Of a stretch of 64,000 bases of DNA, positions 48,379 through 57,546 are shown piece by piece. The stretch's first letter is position 1; every line of letters begins with the position of its first letter. The DNA is from Sphingobacterium bambusae (GTDB lineage: Bacteria > Bacteroidota > Bacteroidia > Sphingobacteriales > Sphingobacteriaceae), in the NCBI RefSeq assembly GCF_033955345.1, contig NZ_CP138332.1, positions 2,108,001 to 2,172,000 on the forward strand, given 5' to 3'. The notes under the pieces were generated by a model. That model searched no databases and was not told the DNA's origin. It was given only the letters and a program-made list of their open reading frames with translations. The translations under genes and the position numbers were made by a program.

Positions 48379-49803
48379 CTATACTTTGTAATATTGCTCC
48401 CAGCCTTTACGTGGAGGTGGGCCAACCAACAAGGCTTGTGCGAATTTATCGTTAACCACTTCCTTTTTCACGGGATCAAAAGCAAGCTTCGCATTGAGCC
48501 GTTGAGCGATGACGCCTAAGCAGAATACTTGACTTAGCGGACCAGCGATAGCAAATGTAGAGCGCGTTTTCTCCTCACCTTTACACGCCTTTAAGAAATT
48601 CGCAAAGTGATTGGAAGGAGTCTGTGGCACTTGGGGTAATTTGCTTGCCATTTCTTTTGCCTTCTCCTCTGGGATAATCTGTAGCGTGCTAGCGTGCGAA
48701 CCGCCTTTGAAGGTTAAATCCTTTCCATAGATTATTTTTCCGGGATTAAGCTTTGCCGGCTCTATTTTACCGGTGCTTGGTGGCGGAATATTCGGGTCGA
48801 GGCCGGAAACGCCATAACCTTCCGGAATCGGAGGAAGATTATCCAAACCATCATACCAATTGATATCTAAAGCAGGCATTTTCTTGCGTGCCGCAAATCG
48901 GAATTTTAGCGTAGACGACATTGGAAAAAAGAAAGAATTATGCCCATCCAACGAAACAGCTTCTACAGCGGTAGGTAAGCCCAAGTCTAGAAACTCATGT
49001 GCCGTATCCAAAATATGTGCTCCCCAATCACCTAAAGCCCCCATACCAAAATCAAACCAGCAACGCCACTGTCCGTTAATAAAATCCTTATTATAATCGT
49101 GGCCTAGGGTTTGCATTTGCCATAGTTCCCAATCCAACGTATCTGGAATCGTTTCTGCCGCGGGGAACCCTTTTATATTGGTATCCCAGCTATGCCAACG
49201 TCTTGGCATATTCATATGCGCGTCAATACGAGTAACGTCTTTGATAATCCCGGCATCTTTCCAAGCCTTAAACTGGAAGTAGTTTGCTTCGGAGTGTCCT
49301 TGATTTCCCATTTGGGTAACCACCTTTGGAAACTTCTTAGCTTTCTGCATCATCAGCTCCACTTCACCGAATGTTTGCGCCATCGGTTTTTCTACATACA
49401 CATGTTTACCGAGATCCATAGCCATCATGGTAATAGCAAAATGGGCAAAATCCGGCGTGCCAACGGTCACCGCATCGATTTGGTTCCCCATTTCGTCAAA
49501 CATCTTTCTGAAATCTTGGTAACGAGGCACATTAGGGAACATCGCAATCAACTCTTGCGTTTGCTTTGCACCCATATCGACATCACATAAAGCAACGATA
49601 TTACATAAGCCTGTTTTATACAGCTCTTTAATGATCTCTCCGCCACGATTACCAATGCCTATACCTGCTAGGTTAACGCGTTCATTGGCTCCCGCTAATT
49701 TCACCTGTCCGAGTAAGCTATTAGACAGCAACATGGCACCGCCGGCCATCGCCGTACGGCTGATGAAGCTACGACGTGATAGATAATGATTCATTTTCTC
49801 CAT
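48379..49803 (-). CDS. Gfo/Idh/MocA family oxidoreductase with Tat signal
   Basis: 474 residues. The N terminus has a twin-arginine motif (SRRSFISRTAMAGGAML), so the folded, cofactor-loaded enzyme is exported. The Rossmann domain starts VNLAGIGIGNRGGEI, and the conserved EKPM motif appears in HVYVEKPMAQ (near 137). Homologues oxidise or reduce sugars with tightly bound NAD(P), including C3 oxidation. It begins 12 bp after the stop of a DUF1080 gene, a pairing consistent with 3-keto-sugar processing. Confidence 0.9.
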   Translation of the reverse strand: MEKMNHYLSRRSFISRTAMAGGAMLLSNSLLGQVKLAGANERVNLAGIGIGNRGGEIIKELYKTGLCNIVALCDVDMGAKQTQELIAMFPNVPRYQDFRKMFDEMGNQIDAVTVGTPDFAHFAITMMAMDLGKHVYVEKPMAQTFGEVELMMQKAKKFPKVVTQMGNQGHSEANYFQFKAWKDAGIIKDVTRIDAHMNMPRRWHSWDTNIKGFPAAETIPDTLDWELWQMQTLGHDYNKDFINGQWRCWFDFGMGALGDWGAHILDTAHEFLDLGLPTAVEAVSLDGHNSFFFPMSSTLKFRFAARKKMPALDINWYDGLDNLPPIPEGYGVSGLDPNIPPPSTGKIEPAKLNPGKIIYGKDLTFKGGSHASTLQIIPEEKAKEMASKLPQVPQTPSNHFANFLKACKGEEKTRSTFAIAGPLSQVFCLGVIAQRLNAKLAFDPVKKEVVNDKFAQALLVGPPPRKGWEQYYKV

Positions 49804-49815
49804 TTTAATGATGCC

Positions 49816-51222
49816 CTATTTTACTTTCTTCACCTTAATACTGCGGAACGACACTTCATCGCCATGATCCTGCAACAGAATATGTCCGGTGCTTGCCTCA
49901 CCAAATTTATCCCAATCTTTATACTTGCTGATTGCGACGATATCCTTAAACGCTTGTGAACCGCGCTGGTAGGAAAGCATTTTCACACCATTAAGGTAGT
50001 GGGTCACCTGATTATCCGCTGTAACGACAACCCTTCCACGGTTCCATTGCCCGATAGGGCGCCGTGCGCGGGCATTACGATCTGAGGTAATCAAATCATA
50101 TAGCGAAGCCAAGGTACGGTTTCCATCTCTACCCAATTTCGCATCGGGATGTTTTTCATCGTCCAACACTTGGTATTCCAACCCAATAGCCGAACCAGAT
50201 GTCTTCTCTTTCAGCGTCACAAAATACTTCACCCCACTGTTTGCCCCTGGTGTTAGCTTAAATTCAAAAGAAAGGTCAAATACTGCATATTGATCTTTAG
50301 TGATGATATCCCCTCCGTTGGTAGACTCGCCTCCATCCGAGCGCAACACTTTAATTTCTCCATTTTTAATTTGCCAACCTTTACTCGGGAATGCGTCACC
50401 ACGCACGCTACGCCAACCATCCGAACTACTGCCGTTAAACAATAATTTATAGCCGGCTTTCTTTTCTGCGGAATTGAGGTCATTGGGTTTAAGATTGACC
50501 ACATACACATCTTTAGGAAAAGCTTGGGGCTTTAGGTTTTCCGTTTGGATACGGATATTTTTAAAGTACACTTTCTTGCCATCTTGGGCATCAGCTATGC
50601 TGTGAACCTGAAGACCGATAAAACCACTGGCATCAATAGTATCCACCACATAGGCAACAGGAACACCGTTGATCCAAGTACGCAGCTCATCACCAATGGC
50701 CTCGATACGCAGGTGGTTGAACGCATCTGCTTTATAAGCTGTTTTCGCCTGTTCATTCAGATCCAAGGGATAAAGCCAATCTCGGCGGGCCTCATCATAA
50801 ATACCGCCACTCCATGCTCTTGCCGAAGGATCAATCTCGACCTGCCGACCATAGACGCGCCCGCGCCCATTGTTTGCCGAAGCATCGATATGACTACGTG
50901 TTTGGACGCCAGAATTGGTTTGGTTGCCTTCTAGCTTGATATCCAGTTCTAAGATAAAATCACCATATTCTTTTTCGGTAATCAGGAATGAATTCGGGGT
51001 TCCCTTGGTCATGGTACCTACGATTGCGCCATCTTCTACGGTGTAAGGAGCTTTACCTCCAACCGACTTCCAGCCTTGTAGGCTTTTGCCATCAAAGAGA
51101 TCTTTCCAGCCTTTTTTTGAACTGGCGGACTGCGCTTGGCTATTGCTCGGTAAACAAAATAATAGGAGCATACCACAGGCAGGCAGTAATCTTCTGAACG
51201 AATTAACGTAGTTCATTATCAT
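49816..51222 (-). CDS. Two-domain DUF1080 (3-keto-disaccharide hydrolase family) protein
   Basis: 468 residues with a signal peptide ending NSQAQ. Two DUF1080 concanavalin-like domains: about 38-230 (GWKDLFDGKSLQGWKSVGG ... GFIGLQVHS) and about 260-466 (GYKLLFNGSSSDGWRSVRG ... GHILLQDHGDEVSFRSIKV). Characterised members cleave 3-keto-glycosides. It is first of a two-gene unit with a Tat-exported Gfo/Idh oxidoreductase. Start at 51222 or at the Met two codons later. Substrate unknown. Confidence 0.88.
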   Translation of the reverse strand: MIMNYVNSFRRLLPACGMLLLFCLPSNSQAQSASSKKGWKDLFDGKSLQGWKSVGGKAPYTVEDGAIVGTMTKGTPNSFLITEKEYGDFILELDIKLEGNQTNSGVQTRSHIDASANNGRGRVYGRQVEIDPSARAWSGGIYDEARRDWLYPLDLNEQAKTAYKADAFNHLRIEAIGDELRTWINGVPVAYVVDTIDASGFIGLQVHSIADAQDGKKVYFKNIRIQTENLKPQAFPKDVYVVNLKPNDLNSAEKKAGYKLLFNGSSSDGWRSVRGDAFPSKGWQIKNGEIKVLRSDGGESTNGGDIITKDQYAVFDLSFEFKLTPGANSGVKYFVTLKEKTSGSAIGLEYQVLDDEKHPDAKLGRDGNRTLASLYDLITSDRNARARRPIGQWNRGRVVVTADNQVTHYLNGVKMLSYQRGSQAFKDIVAISKYKDWDKFGEASTGHILLQDHGDEVSFRSIKVKKVK

Positions 51223-51417
51223 GAATATTTAGTTTGATGTGTTTATAAAAATCGTTAGCCCCCCGCTCCTCAACAGCCATACATCCTTTTTTCAAGCAAG
51301 AAAAAATCTATAATGGTTTATAATTATGCGTTTGCTATCGGTACAAGTATATTAATTATTTACTAGCAACGCGAGTAAAAAACATGTTATCTACGAAAAC
51401 GTTTTAGCCCGTTTCTA

Positions 51418-51449
51418 TAAAAAAAACGCGCAAATAGATGATTTGCGCG
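51418..51449 (-). terminator. Terminator of the rhamnose operon
   Basis: CGCGCAAAT (51427-51435) pairs with ATTTGCGCG (51441-51449). On the minus strand TTTTTTTT follows (51419-51426). It lies 28 bp after the kinase stop. Confidence 0.85.
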
Positions 51450-51476
51450 CTTGTACAATCTCTCGAAAGAGCGTTG

Positions 51477-52832
51477 CTATGCCCGATAATAACGCAGCTC
51501 GATAATATTATTCGGAATGGGAAGACTATTCCATTCTTTATGGATTACCAAGGCCGCTCCAATAGCTGTCGCTTGAGCCATCGAGGCGGCATAGACCTCC
51601 ATGTCTTTAAAGCTTCTCGCCAATAGATTCATAAAAATACTGTTCTTACTAAATCCTCCATCCACGAAAATACGTTTTACGGACTTATGAGATAGCGTAA
51701 GCCTAGTAGACGCCACCTGCGCAGACACTAAATAAACCATCAGTGCGTGATAGGCCTCTTCATAATTGGCAAAAGCTGCTAAATCTAATGTACCGAATGC
51801 GTCCAAATTAACGGGGATGTCCTGACCTTCGATTAAATGGTCTACAGTAGGCCAATCGATCTCTACATTTTTAAAACGTGCAGTCGTAACATTGAAATGT
51901 TCCGCAATACGTTTTGTCTGCAGCTCATGTTCATAGCCAGCAAACAATCGCGAGGCCTTCACAGGCGTCCCAGCGTAAGTCATATAAAAAAGACAATCTT
52001 TTTCAAGCTCTTCCTTCGTAAGCACTTCCTCGTTAAAAGGGTTCAGGGAAATACACCAAGTTCCTGTAGAAATCAAAATGAAAGGCTCATGAAAGTTGAG
52101 CAGATAGGGAATCAATGCTGAAGAACTATCGTGCAGCCCCACACCTACTTTGTAGGTGCTTCCTGGGAAAGCGGCAGAGAAAACCTCGTCGCCTCGAACA
52201 ATCGGTGCCAGTTTTTCTGCTATGCCCGTATCGCTTACCCACTGGTGATAGCGATTATGTTCAAAATCCCATAATGCGGTGTGGCAACCGATACTGGTCA
52301 TATCCGTATACATCTGCCCCGACACCAAGAAGCTCAAATACTGAGGCAAATGAACAGCAAATTTCACCTGCTGAAAGACATCCGGCTGTTGCTGTTGTAT
52401 ACGATAAACCTGCAGGCCAGAGTTCAGGCTGCCTAGAGCAGGCGATGCGGTCTGCAAAGAAAATTCCGCGACGCCCCCATAAGCTTCATGCAGAGCACGC
52501 TCCAAATCTCTCGGATAATCTTTGAGGTAATTATAGAGCGGTGTCAAAGGACGACCGCTCTCATTTAGATAGACAAAACTTGCTCCGTAAGATGTAAAAT
52601 TTATGGCTTTAATATCAAATTCATCGCGACGGAAGACTTCATGCAGGGAGTCGAAAACGGATAGCCGTAGGCTTTCCAAGTTTTCACAGGCATCCCCATC
52701 TTCATCCTCCGTTTCCAAAAACCGGGCTGAACGCTCAAAAACGATCTTATAGTGCTCGTCAAACAAAAAAAGTTTCTTGTTTGTCTTTCCTACATCGAAA
52801 ACGGCGACAACCGGTATGCGTGCTTTCCCCAT
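51477..52832 (-). CDS. rhaB: FGGY carbohydrate kinase, rhamnulokinase
   Basis: A 451-residue cytoplasmic kinase that phosphorylates L-rhamnulose at C1. FGGY features: AVFDVGKTNKKLFLFD at the N terminus (phosphate 1 loop), VGLHDSSSALIPYL and LISTGTWCISLNP in the middle, and IFVDGGFSKNSIFMNLL in the second ATPase domain. The assignment to rhamnulose rests on the neighbouring isomerase, aldolase and RhaT genes. Last gene of the rha operon, 10 bp after the isomerase. Confidence 0.87.
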   Translation of the reverse strand: MGKARIPVVAVFDVGKTNKKLFLFDEHYKIVFERSARFLETEDEDGDACENLESLRLSVFDSLHEVFRRDEFDIKAINFTSYGASFVYLNESGRPLTPLYNYLKDYPRDLERALHEAYGGVAEFSLQTASPALGSLNSGLQVYRIQQQQPDVFQQVKFAVHLPQYLSFLVSGQMYTDMTSIGCHTALWDFEHNRYHQWVSDTGIAEKLAPIVRGDEVFSAAFPGSTYKVGVGLHDSSSALIPYLLNFHEPFILISTGTWCISLNPFNEEVLTKEELEKDCLFYMTYAGTPVKASRLFAGYEHELQTKRIAEHFNVTTARFKNVEIDWPTVDHLIEGQDIPVNLDAFGTLDLAAFANYEEAYHALMVYLVSAQVASTRLTLSHKSVKRIFVDGGFSKNSIFMNLLARSFKDMEVYAASMAQATAIGAALVIHKEWNSLPIPNNIIELRYYRA

Positions 52833-52842
52833 AAATGAAATA

Positions 52843-54117
52843 CTATAATCCTGTCGCTACTGACTGCGCACCACGCTCTTCAACCAGCTTATTTCTAACA
52901 TCCAATTCATTGAACAACGCTACAGGGTTCAAGGCCGCCCCACGACGTAGACGTGCTTCTGCGACAATGGCACGCACGTCTGTCCGGTAGGCATGTTGTA
53001 AAATCTCCTGCGCGGCAACCACGTCATTGTTTTGTTGCGCAGCCTTCAAAGCCGTACGATCGACCAACAGTGCTTGCGCGTAAGCGATCTTTATAGCATC
53101 AACAGATTGCAACAAATCAACCAGTGGGTCTTTCAAATTGTGGGATGCATCGATCATCCATCCCAAACTTGTTGCATGATCGATACCTCGTGCATCCATC
53201 CCGTCAACCAGTTCGTTGAAGATCAAAAATAGCTGATAGGGCTTAACACTTCCCGCTGTTAAATCGTCATCAGCATATTTACTATCGTTGAAGTGGAAGC
53301 CCGCCAATTTGCCCTCCATCAACAATAATGAAACGATCTGCTCAATGTTAGCATTTGGCAAATGGTGACCCAAATCCACTAAGGTGTAGGCTTTATCCCC
53401 CAATTTATTGGCCAGCAGTAGCGATTGTCCCCAGTCGGCAATCGTTGTCGAGTAGAAATTAGGTTCAAATGCTTTGTATTCCACAAATAGCTTCCAATCT
53501 TCGGGCAGATGCGCGTAGATCTCTTTCAAGCTTTCCAGCGTATTCTGAAATGCCTCGCGAAAGTTCAACTGTCCTGGAAAGGAAGATCCATCAGCCAACC
53601 ATACCGTTAGCGCTTTCGAGCCCAAGGCAATACCGTGGTTGATCACCTCGATATTGTGGTCGACAGCTTGCTTACGCACCTTTGGATCAACGTGATGTAA
53701 GGATCCAAATTTATAACTGTACTCCTGCCCAGGCTGATCTTGGAAGGTATTGGAATTCACGGCATCAAATGCCAATCCGTAAGATGCTGCCAACTCCTTA
53801 ATTTTTTCAGCATCTTGGGGAATGTCCCATGGAATATGTAAGGAAATCGCTCCGCTAGACTGGTTCAAGGCATGCAATAAGCCTACGTCTTCAATTTTCT
53901 GCTCCAAATTGCCCGGTTCCCCTTTTCCTGAAAAGCGACCGAAGCGCGTCCCACCAGTGCCCAAGGCCCAGCTTGGTATAGCGATTTGAAATTTCTCTAG
54001 CTTTGAAATAACTTCTTCAACATCGGCAATATCTTCTGCAATAAAGGCGAAAGCGCGTTCGTGTTTAGCTTTGAGTCCTTCGTTATGTTTTTCTATATGT
54101 CTTTTATCTATTCTCAT
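52843..54117 (-). CDS. rhaI: L-rhamnose isomerase (TIM-barrel type)
   Basis: About 424 residues when started at the Met at 54115-54117 (MRIDKRHIEKHNEGLKA); the longer frame adds 22 hydrophobic residues encoded by an AT-rich spacer. It belongs to the sugar isomerase group that includes the broad L-rhamnose isomerase. Metal/substrate residues are expected in LFVEYKAFEPNFYST, YTLVDLGHHLPNANIEQ and AGFHFNDSKYADDD, which are all present. It converts L-rhamnose to L-rhamnulose. Confidence 0.9.
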   Translation of the reverse strand: MRIDKRHIEKHNEGLKAKHERAFAFIAEDIADVEEVISKLEKFQIAIPSWALGTGGTRFGRFSGKGEPGNLEQKIEDVGLLHALNQSSGAISLHIPWDIPQDAEKIKELAASYGLAFDAVNSNTFQDQPGQEYSYKFGSLHHVDPKVRKQAVDHNIEVINHGIALGSKALTVWLADGSSFPGQLNFREAFQNTLESLKEIYAHLPEDWKLFVEYKAFEPNFYSTTIADWGQSLLLANKLGDKAYTLVDLGHHLPNANIEQIVSLLLMEGKLAGFHFNDSKYADDDLTAGSVKPYQLFLIFNELVDGMDARGIDHATSLGWMIDASHNLKDPLVDLLQSVDAIKIAYAQALLVDRTALKAAQQNNDVVAAQEILQHAYRTDVRAIVAEARLRRGAALNPVALFNELDVRNKLVEERGAQSVATGL

Positions 54118-54216
54118 CTGAAAAAAGTAAAAATTAAAAATTAAAAAATGACACGTTAGACGTGACAAGTTTTCGGATAGCATTGCATCAGCGCAACGAT
54201 ATCTTTTAAAAAATGT
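54118..54216. other. AT-rich insert between aldolase and isomerase genes
   Basis: About 100 bp breaking an otherwise tight operon. It contains an A-rich string (54121-54149, AAAAATTAAAAATTAAAAAA) like those in the rrn spacers, and a small hairpin CACGT/ACGTG at 54152-54164. Confidence 0.4.
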
Positions 54217-56325
54217 TTAGCGTACAAAGGCCATGGCGACACCACCGTCCACGTTCAACACGTTTCCGGTAGACTTGCTTAAGTTGCCTCCTACGAAGGT
54301 AAAGCAAGCATTCGCAATATCATCTGGCAAGATGATCTGATTTAATAGTGTACGTTTTGCATAATAGGCTGGCAATTCCGCTACCGTTATGCCATAGGCT
54401 TTTGCACGGCCTTCTGCCCAGCCACCAGCCCAGATATTACTATCGGAGATCACCGCATCAGGGTTAACCACATTGACACGTACACCAGCGGCTCCTAATT
54501 CAGCAGCATTCAAGCGGCTTAAGTGCAGTTGTGCCGCTTTAGCACTACCATAGCCGGCATTGTTAGGTCCGCTTACCAAAGCATTCTTACTAACGATATT
54601 CACCACATCACCACCAACGGCCTGCGCCTTCAACACTTTAGTGGCAGCCTGCGTAACCAAGAACTGTCCTTTCACCAAGACGTTATATAACAAGTCCCAG
54701 TCTTTTTGGGTGTGATCTTCAATGGTTTTGGAGATGGACAAACCAGCATTATTAACAATAATATCTACGCCTCCAAAGGCCAATGCCGCTTTCTTAAGCG
54801 CTTCTTCGATCTGTTCTTGATTGGTTACATCCAGCTCTGCTGTGGTTACAGCATCCTTGCCAAACACGTCTATAAATTCCTGCTCAGCGCCTGCAAGACG
54901 CTCGGCATTCATGTCGTTCAACACGACTACGGCCCCCTCGTTTGCAAATCTCTTGGCAATAGCTTTACCTATTCCACCAGCACTACCCGTCACCAATGCA
55001 ATCTTACCCGACAAAGGCTTTGGCTTCGGCATACGTTGAAGCTTAGCCTCTTCCAACAACCAGTATTCAATATTAAATGCTTCCTGGCGAGGTAAGGACG
55101 TGTATTCACTCACCGCCTCCGAGCCTTTCATCACGTTGATGGCATTGATATAAAACTCTGCGGCAACACGCGTTGTCTGCTTATCTTTTGCAAACGCAAA
55201 CATCCCTACCCCCGGATACAGGATGATTACCGGATTACGATCGCGGATAGCCGGACTGTTCTCATGTTTGCATGTCTCGTAATACTCGGTGTACATCGCC
55301 CGGTAGTCTTCAAACAATGGCGCTAACTGCGCTTTTACAGCTTCCACATCGCTCAAGTCGGCAGCTTTATCCAAGTTCAGGACAAGTGGTTGAATCTTCG
55401 TGCGCAAGAAGTGATCCGGGCAGCTTGTTCCCAAAGGAGCAAGACGTTCCAAATCATTGGAGTTGATATACTCTAATACCTTCTCATCATCCGTGAAATG
55501 GCCAATCATGTGGCGTTCGCTGGAACAGAAACCACGTAGTATCGGCGCCAATTTTGCAGCCTGTTCTTTTCGTTCCTCTGCAGGTAGGCTTTCCACCTTT
55601 TGTCCTCCAAAAACAGGTCTACTCTTTCCGTAGTTCTGCTCTAAATACTCTGCGCAGGCTTCAATAACATCTAAGGAGTTTACATAGCTTTCATAAGCGG
55701 TATCTCCCCAGGTAAACAAACCGTGCGAACCGAGCATAATACCACGGATTCCCGGATTTTCCTCCAAGCAAGCGCGTAGTTGCAGACCAAGATCAAATCC
55801 CGGCTTCTGCCATTCCACCCACCCTATTTGCCCATTGAAAAGCTCTTGCGTGATCTTCTTACCATCTTTTGCCGCAGCGATGGCGATAGCAGCATCGGGA
55901 TGCAGGTGATCGATATGTGCAAAGGGAAGGAACCCGTGAAGCGGCGTGTCGATCGATGGCGCCTTCGACGCCAAATCGAAGATACAATGGTTGAACAACT
56001 CGACCATTTCGTCTTCGTGCTCAATACCGCGGTAGACTTTCTCGAGATTACGCAAACGCTCAACATACAATGCTGCCAGTCCCGATTTTTTCAACGTACC
56101 GATATCTCCTCCCGATCCTTTGATCCACATCACCTCCACTTCTTCTCCCGTCAAAGGGTCTTTATCTATTAGCTTACAGGACGTATTTCCGCCACCATAA
56201 TTTGTAATTCTTAAGTCTGATCCCAATAGATTGGAACGATATAACAATAAAGCAACTTCATCTCCTTCAAGAGATTTCGCTTTGGCATCATCCCACAAGT
56301 AGTTTACGTGTTTATATTCTTTCAC
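54217..56325 (-). CDS. Bifunctional rhamnulose-1-phosphate aldolase / short-chain dehydrogenase
   Basis: 702 residues in two enzymes. About 1-400 is a class II aldolase domain (GGGNTSCKL, WIKGSGGDIGTL, zinc His in PLHGFLPFAHIDHLHPDA and LGSHGLFTWG) that splits L-rhamnulose 1-phosphate. About 430-702 is an SDR with TGSAGGIGKA, NNAG and YGSAK, thought to oxidise the lactaldehyde product. This fusion is the standard Bacteroidota/Bacillus-type arrangement. It lies between rhaT and rhaI. Confidence 0.94.
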   Translation of the reverse strand: MKEYKHVNYLWDDAKAKSLEGDEVALLLYRSNLLGSDLRITNYGGGNTSCKLIDKDPLTGEEVEVMWIKGSGGDIGTLKKSGLAALYVERLRNLEKVYRGIEHEDEMVELFNHCIFDLASKAPSIDTPLHGFLPFAHIDHLHPDAAIAIAAAKDGKKITQELFNGQIGWVEWQKPGFDLGLQLRACLEENPGIRGIMLGSHGLFTWGDTAYESYVNSLDVIEACAEYLEQNYGKSRPVFGGQKVESLPAEERKEQAAKLAPILRGFCSSERHMIGHFTDDEKVLEYINSNDLERLAPLGTSCPDHFLRTKIQPLVLNLDKAADLSDVEAVKAQLAPLFEDYRAMYTEYYETCKHENSPAIRDRNPVIILYPGVGMFAFAKDKQTTRVAAEFYINAINVMKGSEAVSEYTSLPRQEAFNIEYWLLEEAKLQRMPKPKPLSGKIALVTGSAGGIGKAIAKRFANEGAVVVLNDMNAERLAGAEQEFIDVFGKDAVTTAELDVTNQEQIEEALKKAALAFGGVDIIVNNAGLSISKTIEDHTQKDWDLLYNVLVKGQFLVTQAATKVLKAQAVGGDVVNIVSKNALVSGPNNAGYGSAKAAQLHLSRLNAAELGAAGVRVNVVNPDAVISDSNIWAGGWAEGRAKAYGITVAELPAYYAKRTLLNQIILPDDIANACFTFVGGNLSKSTGNVLNVDGGVAMAFVR

Positions 56326-56346
56326 GATTCAAAATTTTTATGTGTA

Positions 56347-57420
56347 CTATTCTAATGTTTTTGCAAATCCAACTATACAGATGGAAAGGATAATGGTCAC
56401 GATACCAGCGACGATCGACGTGTAGGTCGACTTATTAACGCCCTTCCATTCTTTCAAAATAACTCCCCATGCATTGGAGATCAAGATAATAAAGGCCATG
56501 TGCAGTATCCATGAACTGGCACCATTGCCCAAACGGCTTTCGCCCATGCCATAGAAGAAAAACTGCAGATACCAGGTTGTTCCGCCCAACGCACAGAGCA
56601 ATAAATTCTTGCCCAGCGGAGCCGATGACTTCCCATAGTCTGAAAATGTTTTATTCTTGGTCAACAGATAAAGACACCATATGACATTGGTGGTGAACCC
56701 TCCCCACAAGATCACGATATACGTGACATTGTTTTGGTAAAGAAACTCGCCCTGATTAGGATTTGCGGCTTTCCAAAGTTCATTCGCTACATCGGCCATC
56801 GGCTTACCCGCTTCGATACCGAAATTGAAACAAGCACTAAGAACGCCCGACACGATGGCCACGGCAATACCGATACCGAAATTAAAATCGGACTTTGTTT
56901 CGGCAGATAGACTAGCCAAGCTCTTTTCTTTCAGCATACCGGCGCGACCACAGAGGTAGATCCCAAGCACACAGACCAAGAGCCCTACCAGCACACAACG
57001 CCCGGCATTAGTGGTCAAGAAATAGTCTATACCTTGTTTACCTACTGTTTCGTTAAAGAAGTAGTAGATCGCCGGCATCAACGAACCAAACACCATACTT
57101 AAACCCAAGATCACACTGCTTCCCAAAGACACCCCTAGGTAGCGAACGCCCAAGCCGTATGTCAATCCTCCGATTCCCCAAAGTAACCCAAACAGATAGG
57201 TATAACCGAGGGTTGACGTACCTGATTCACGAATGATATCCACGAAATTCGGGATGGTTATGTAAGCCGCAATTGGCGGCACGATGATCCAAGAAAACAA
57301 TCCTCCCAAGATCCACATAGCCTCCCACGACCATCCCTTAACCTTTTTGTAAGGTACATAAAAGCTCCCCGACGCAAAACCTCCAATAAAGTGGAATATA
57401 ACTCCCGCTAATGCATTCAT
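56347..57420 (-). CDS. rhaT: L-rhamnose/proton symporter
   Basis: A 357-residue inner-membrane transporter with ten predicted helices, matching RhaT throughout: FHFIGGFASGSFYVPYKKVK at the N terminus, LFGLLWGIGGLTYGLGVRYL, and LGGTTWYLQFFFYGMG. It imports L-rhamnose. First gene of the catabolic run; its promoter must be in the 126-bp gap upstream. No rhamnose-responsive regulator lies in the window. Confidence 0.95.
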   Translation of the reverse strand: MNALAGVIFHFIGGFASGSFYVPYKKVKGWSWEAMWILGGLFSWIIVPPIAAYITIPNFVDIIRESGTSTLGYTYLFGLLWGIGGLTYGLGVRYLGVSLGSSVILGLSMVFGSLMPAIYYFFNETVGKQGIDYFLTTNAGRCVLVGLLVCVLGIYLCGRAGMLKEKSLASLSAETKSDFNFGIGIAVAIVSGVLSACFNFGIEAGKPMADVANELWKAANPNQGEFLYQNNVTYIVILWGGFTTNVIWCLYLLTKNKTFSDYGKSSAPLGKNLLLCALGGTTWYLQFFFYGMGESRLGNGASSWILHMAFIILISNAWGVILKEWKGVNKSTYTSIVAGIVTIILSICIVGFAKTLE

Positions 57421-57478
57421 AAATTATGTTTTAAAATAAGATAGATTCATATTGATGCTCCAAGATAAAATGAAAAAT

Positions 57479-57520
57479 GGGTAAAACTGTTATGCACTGT
57501 CATGCTAACACCTTTTACCC
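57479..57520 (-). terminator. Possible terminator after the DUF5703 gene
   Basis: GGGTAAAA (57479-57486) pairs with TTTTACCC (57513-57520). On the minus strand the hairpin is followed by CATTTTTC. The loop is long (26 nt), so termination may be partial. Confidence 0.45.
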
Positions 57521-57546
57521 TTTTCGCCCAGATTTACATATGCTTT

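Noticed and set aside
54118..54183. Longer start for the rhamnose isomerase
   Set aside because: It would translate the AT-rich spacer into a hydrophobic leader not expected in a cytosolic enzyme.
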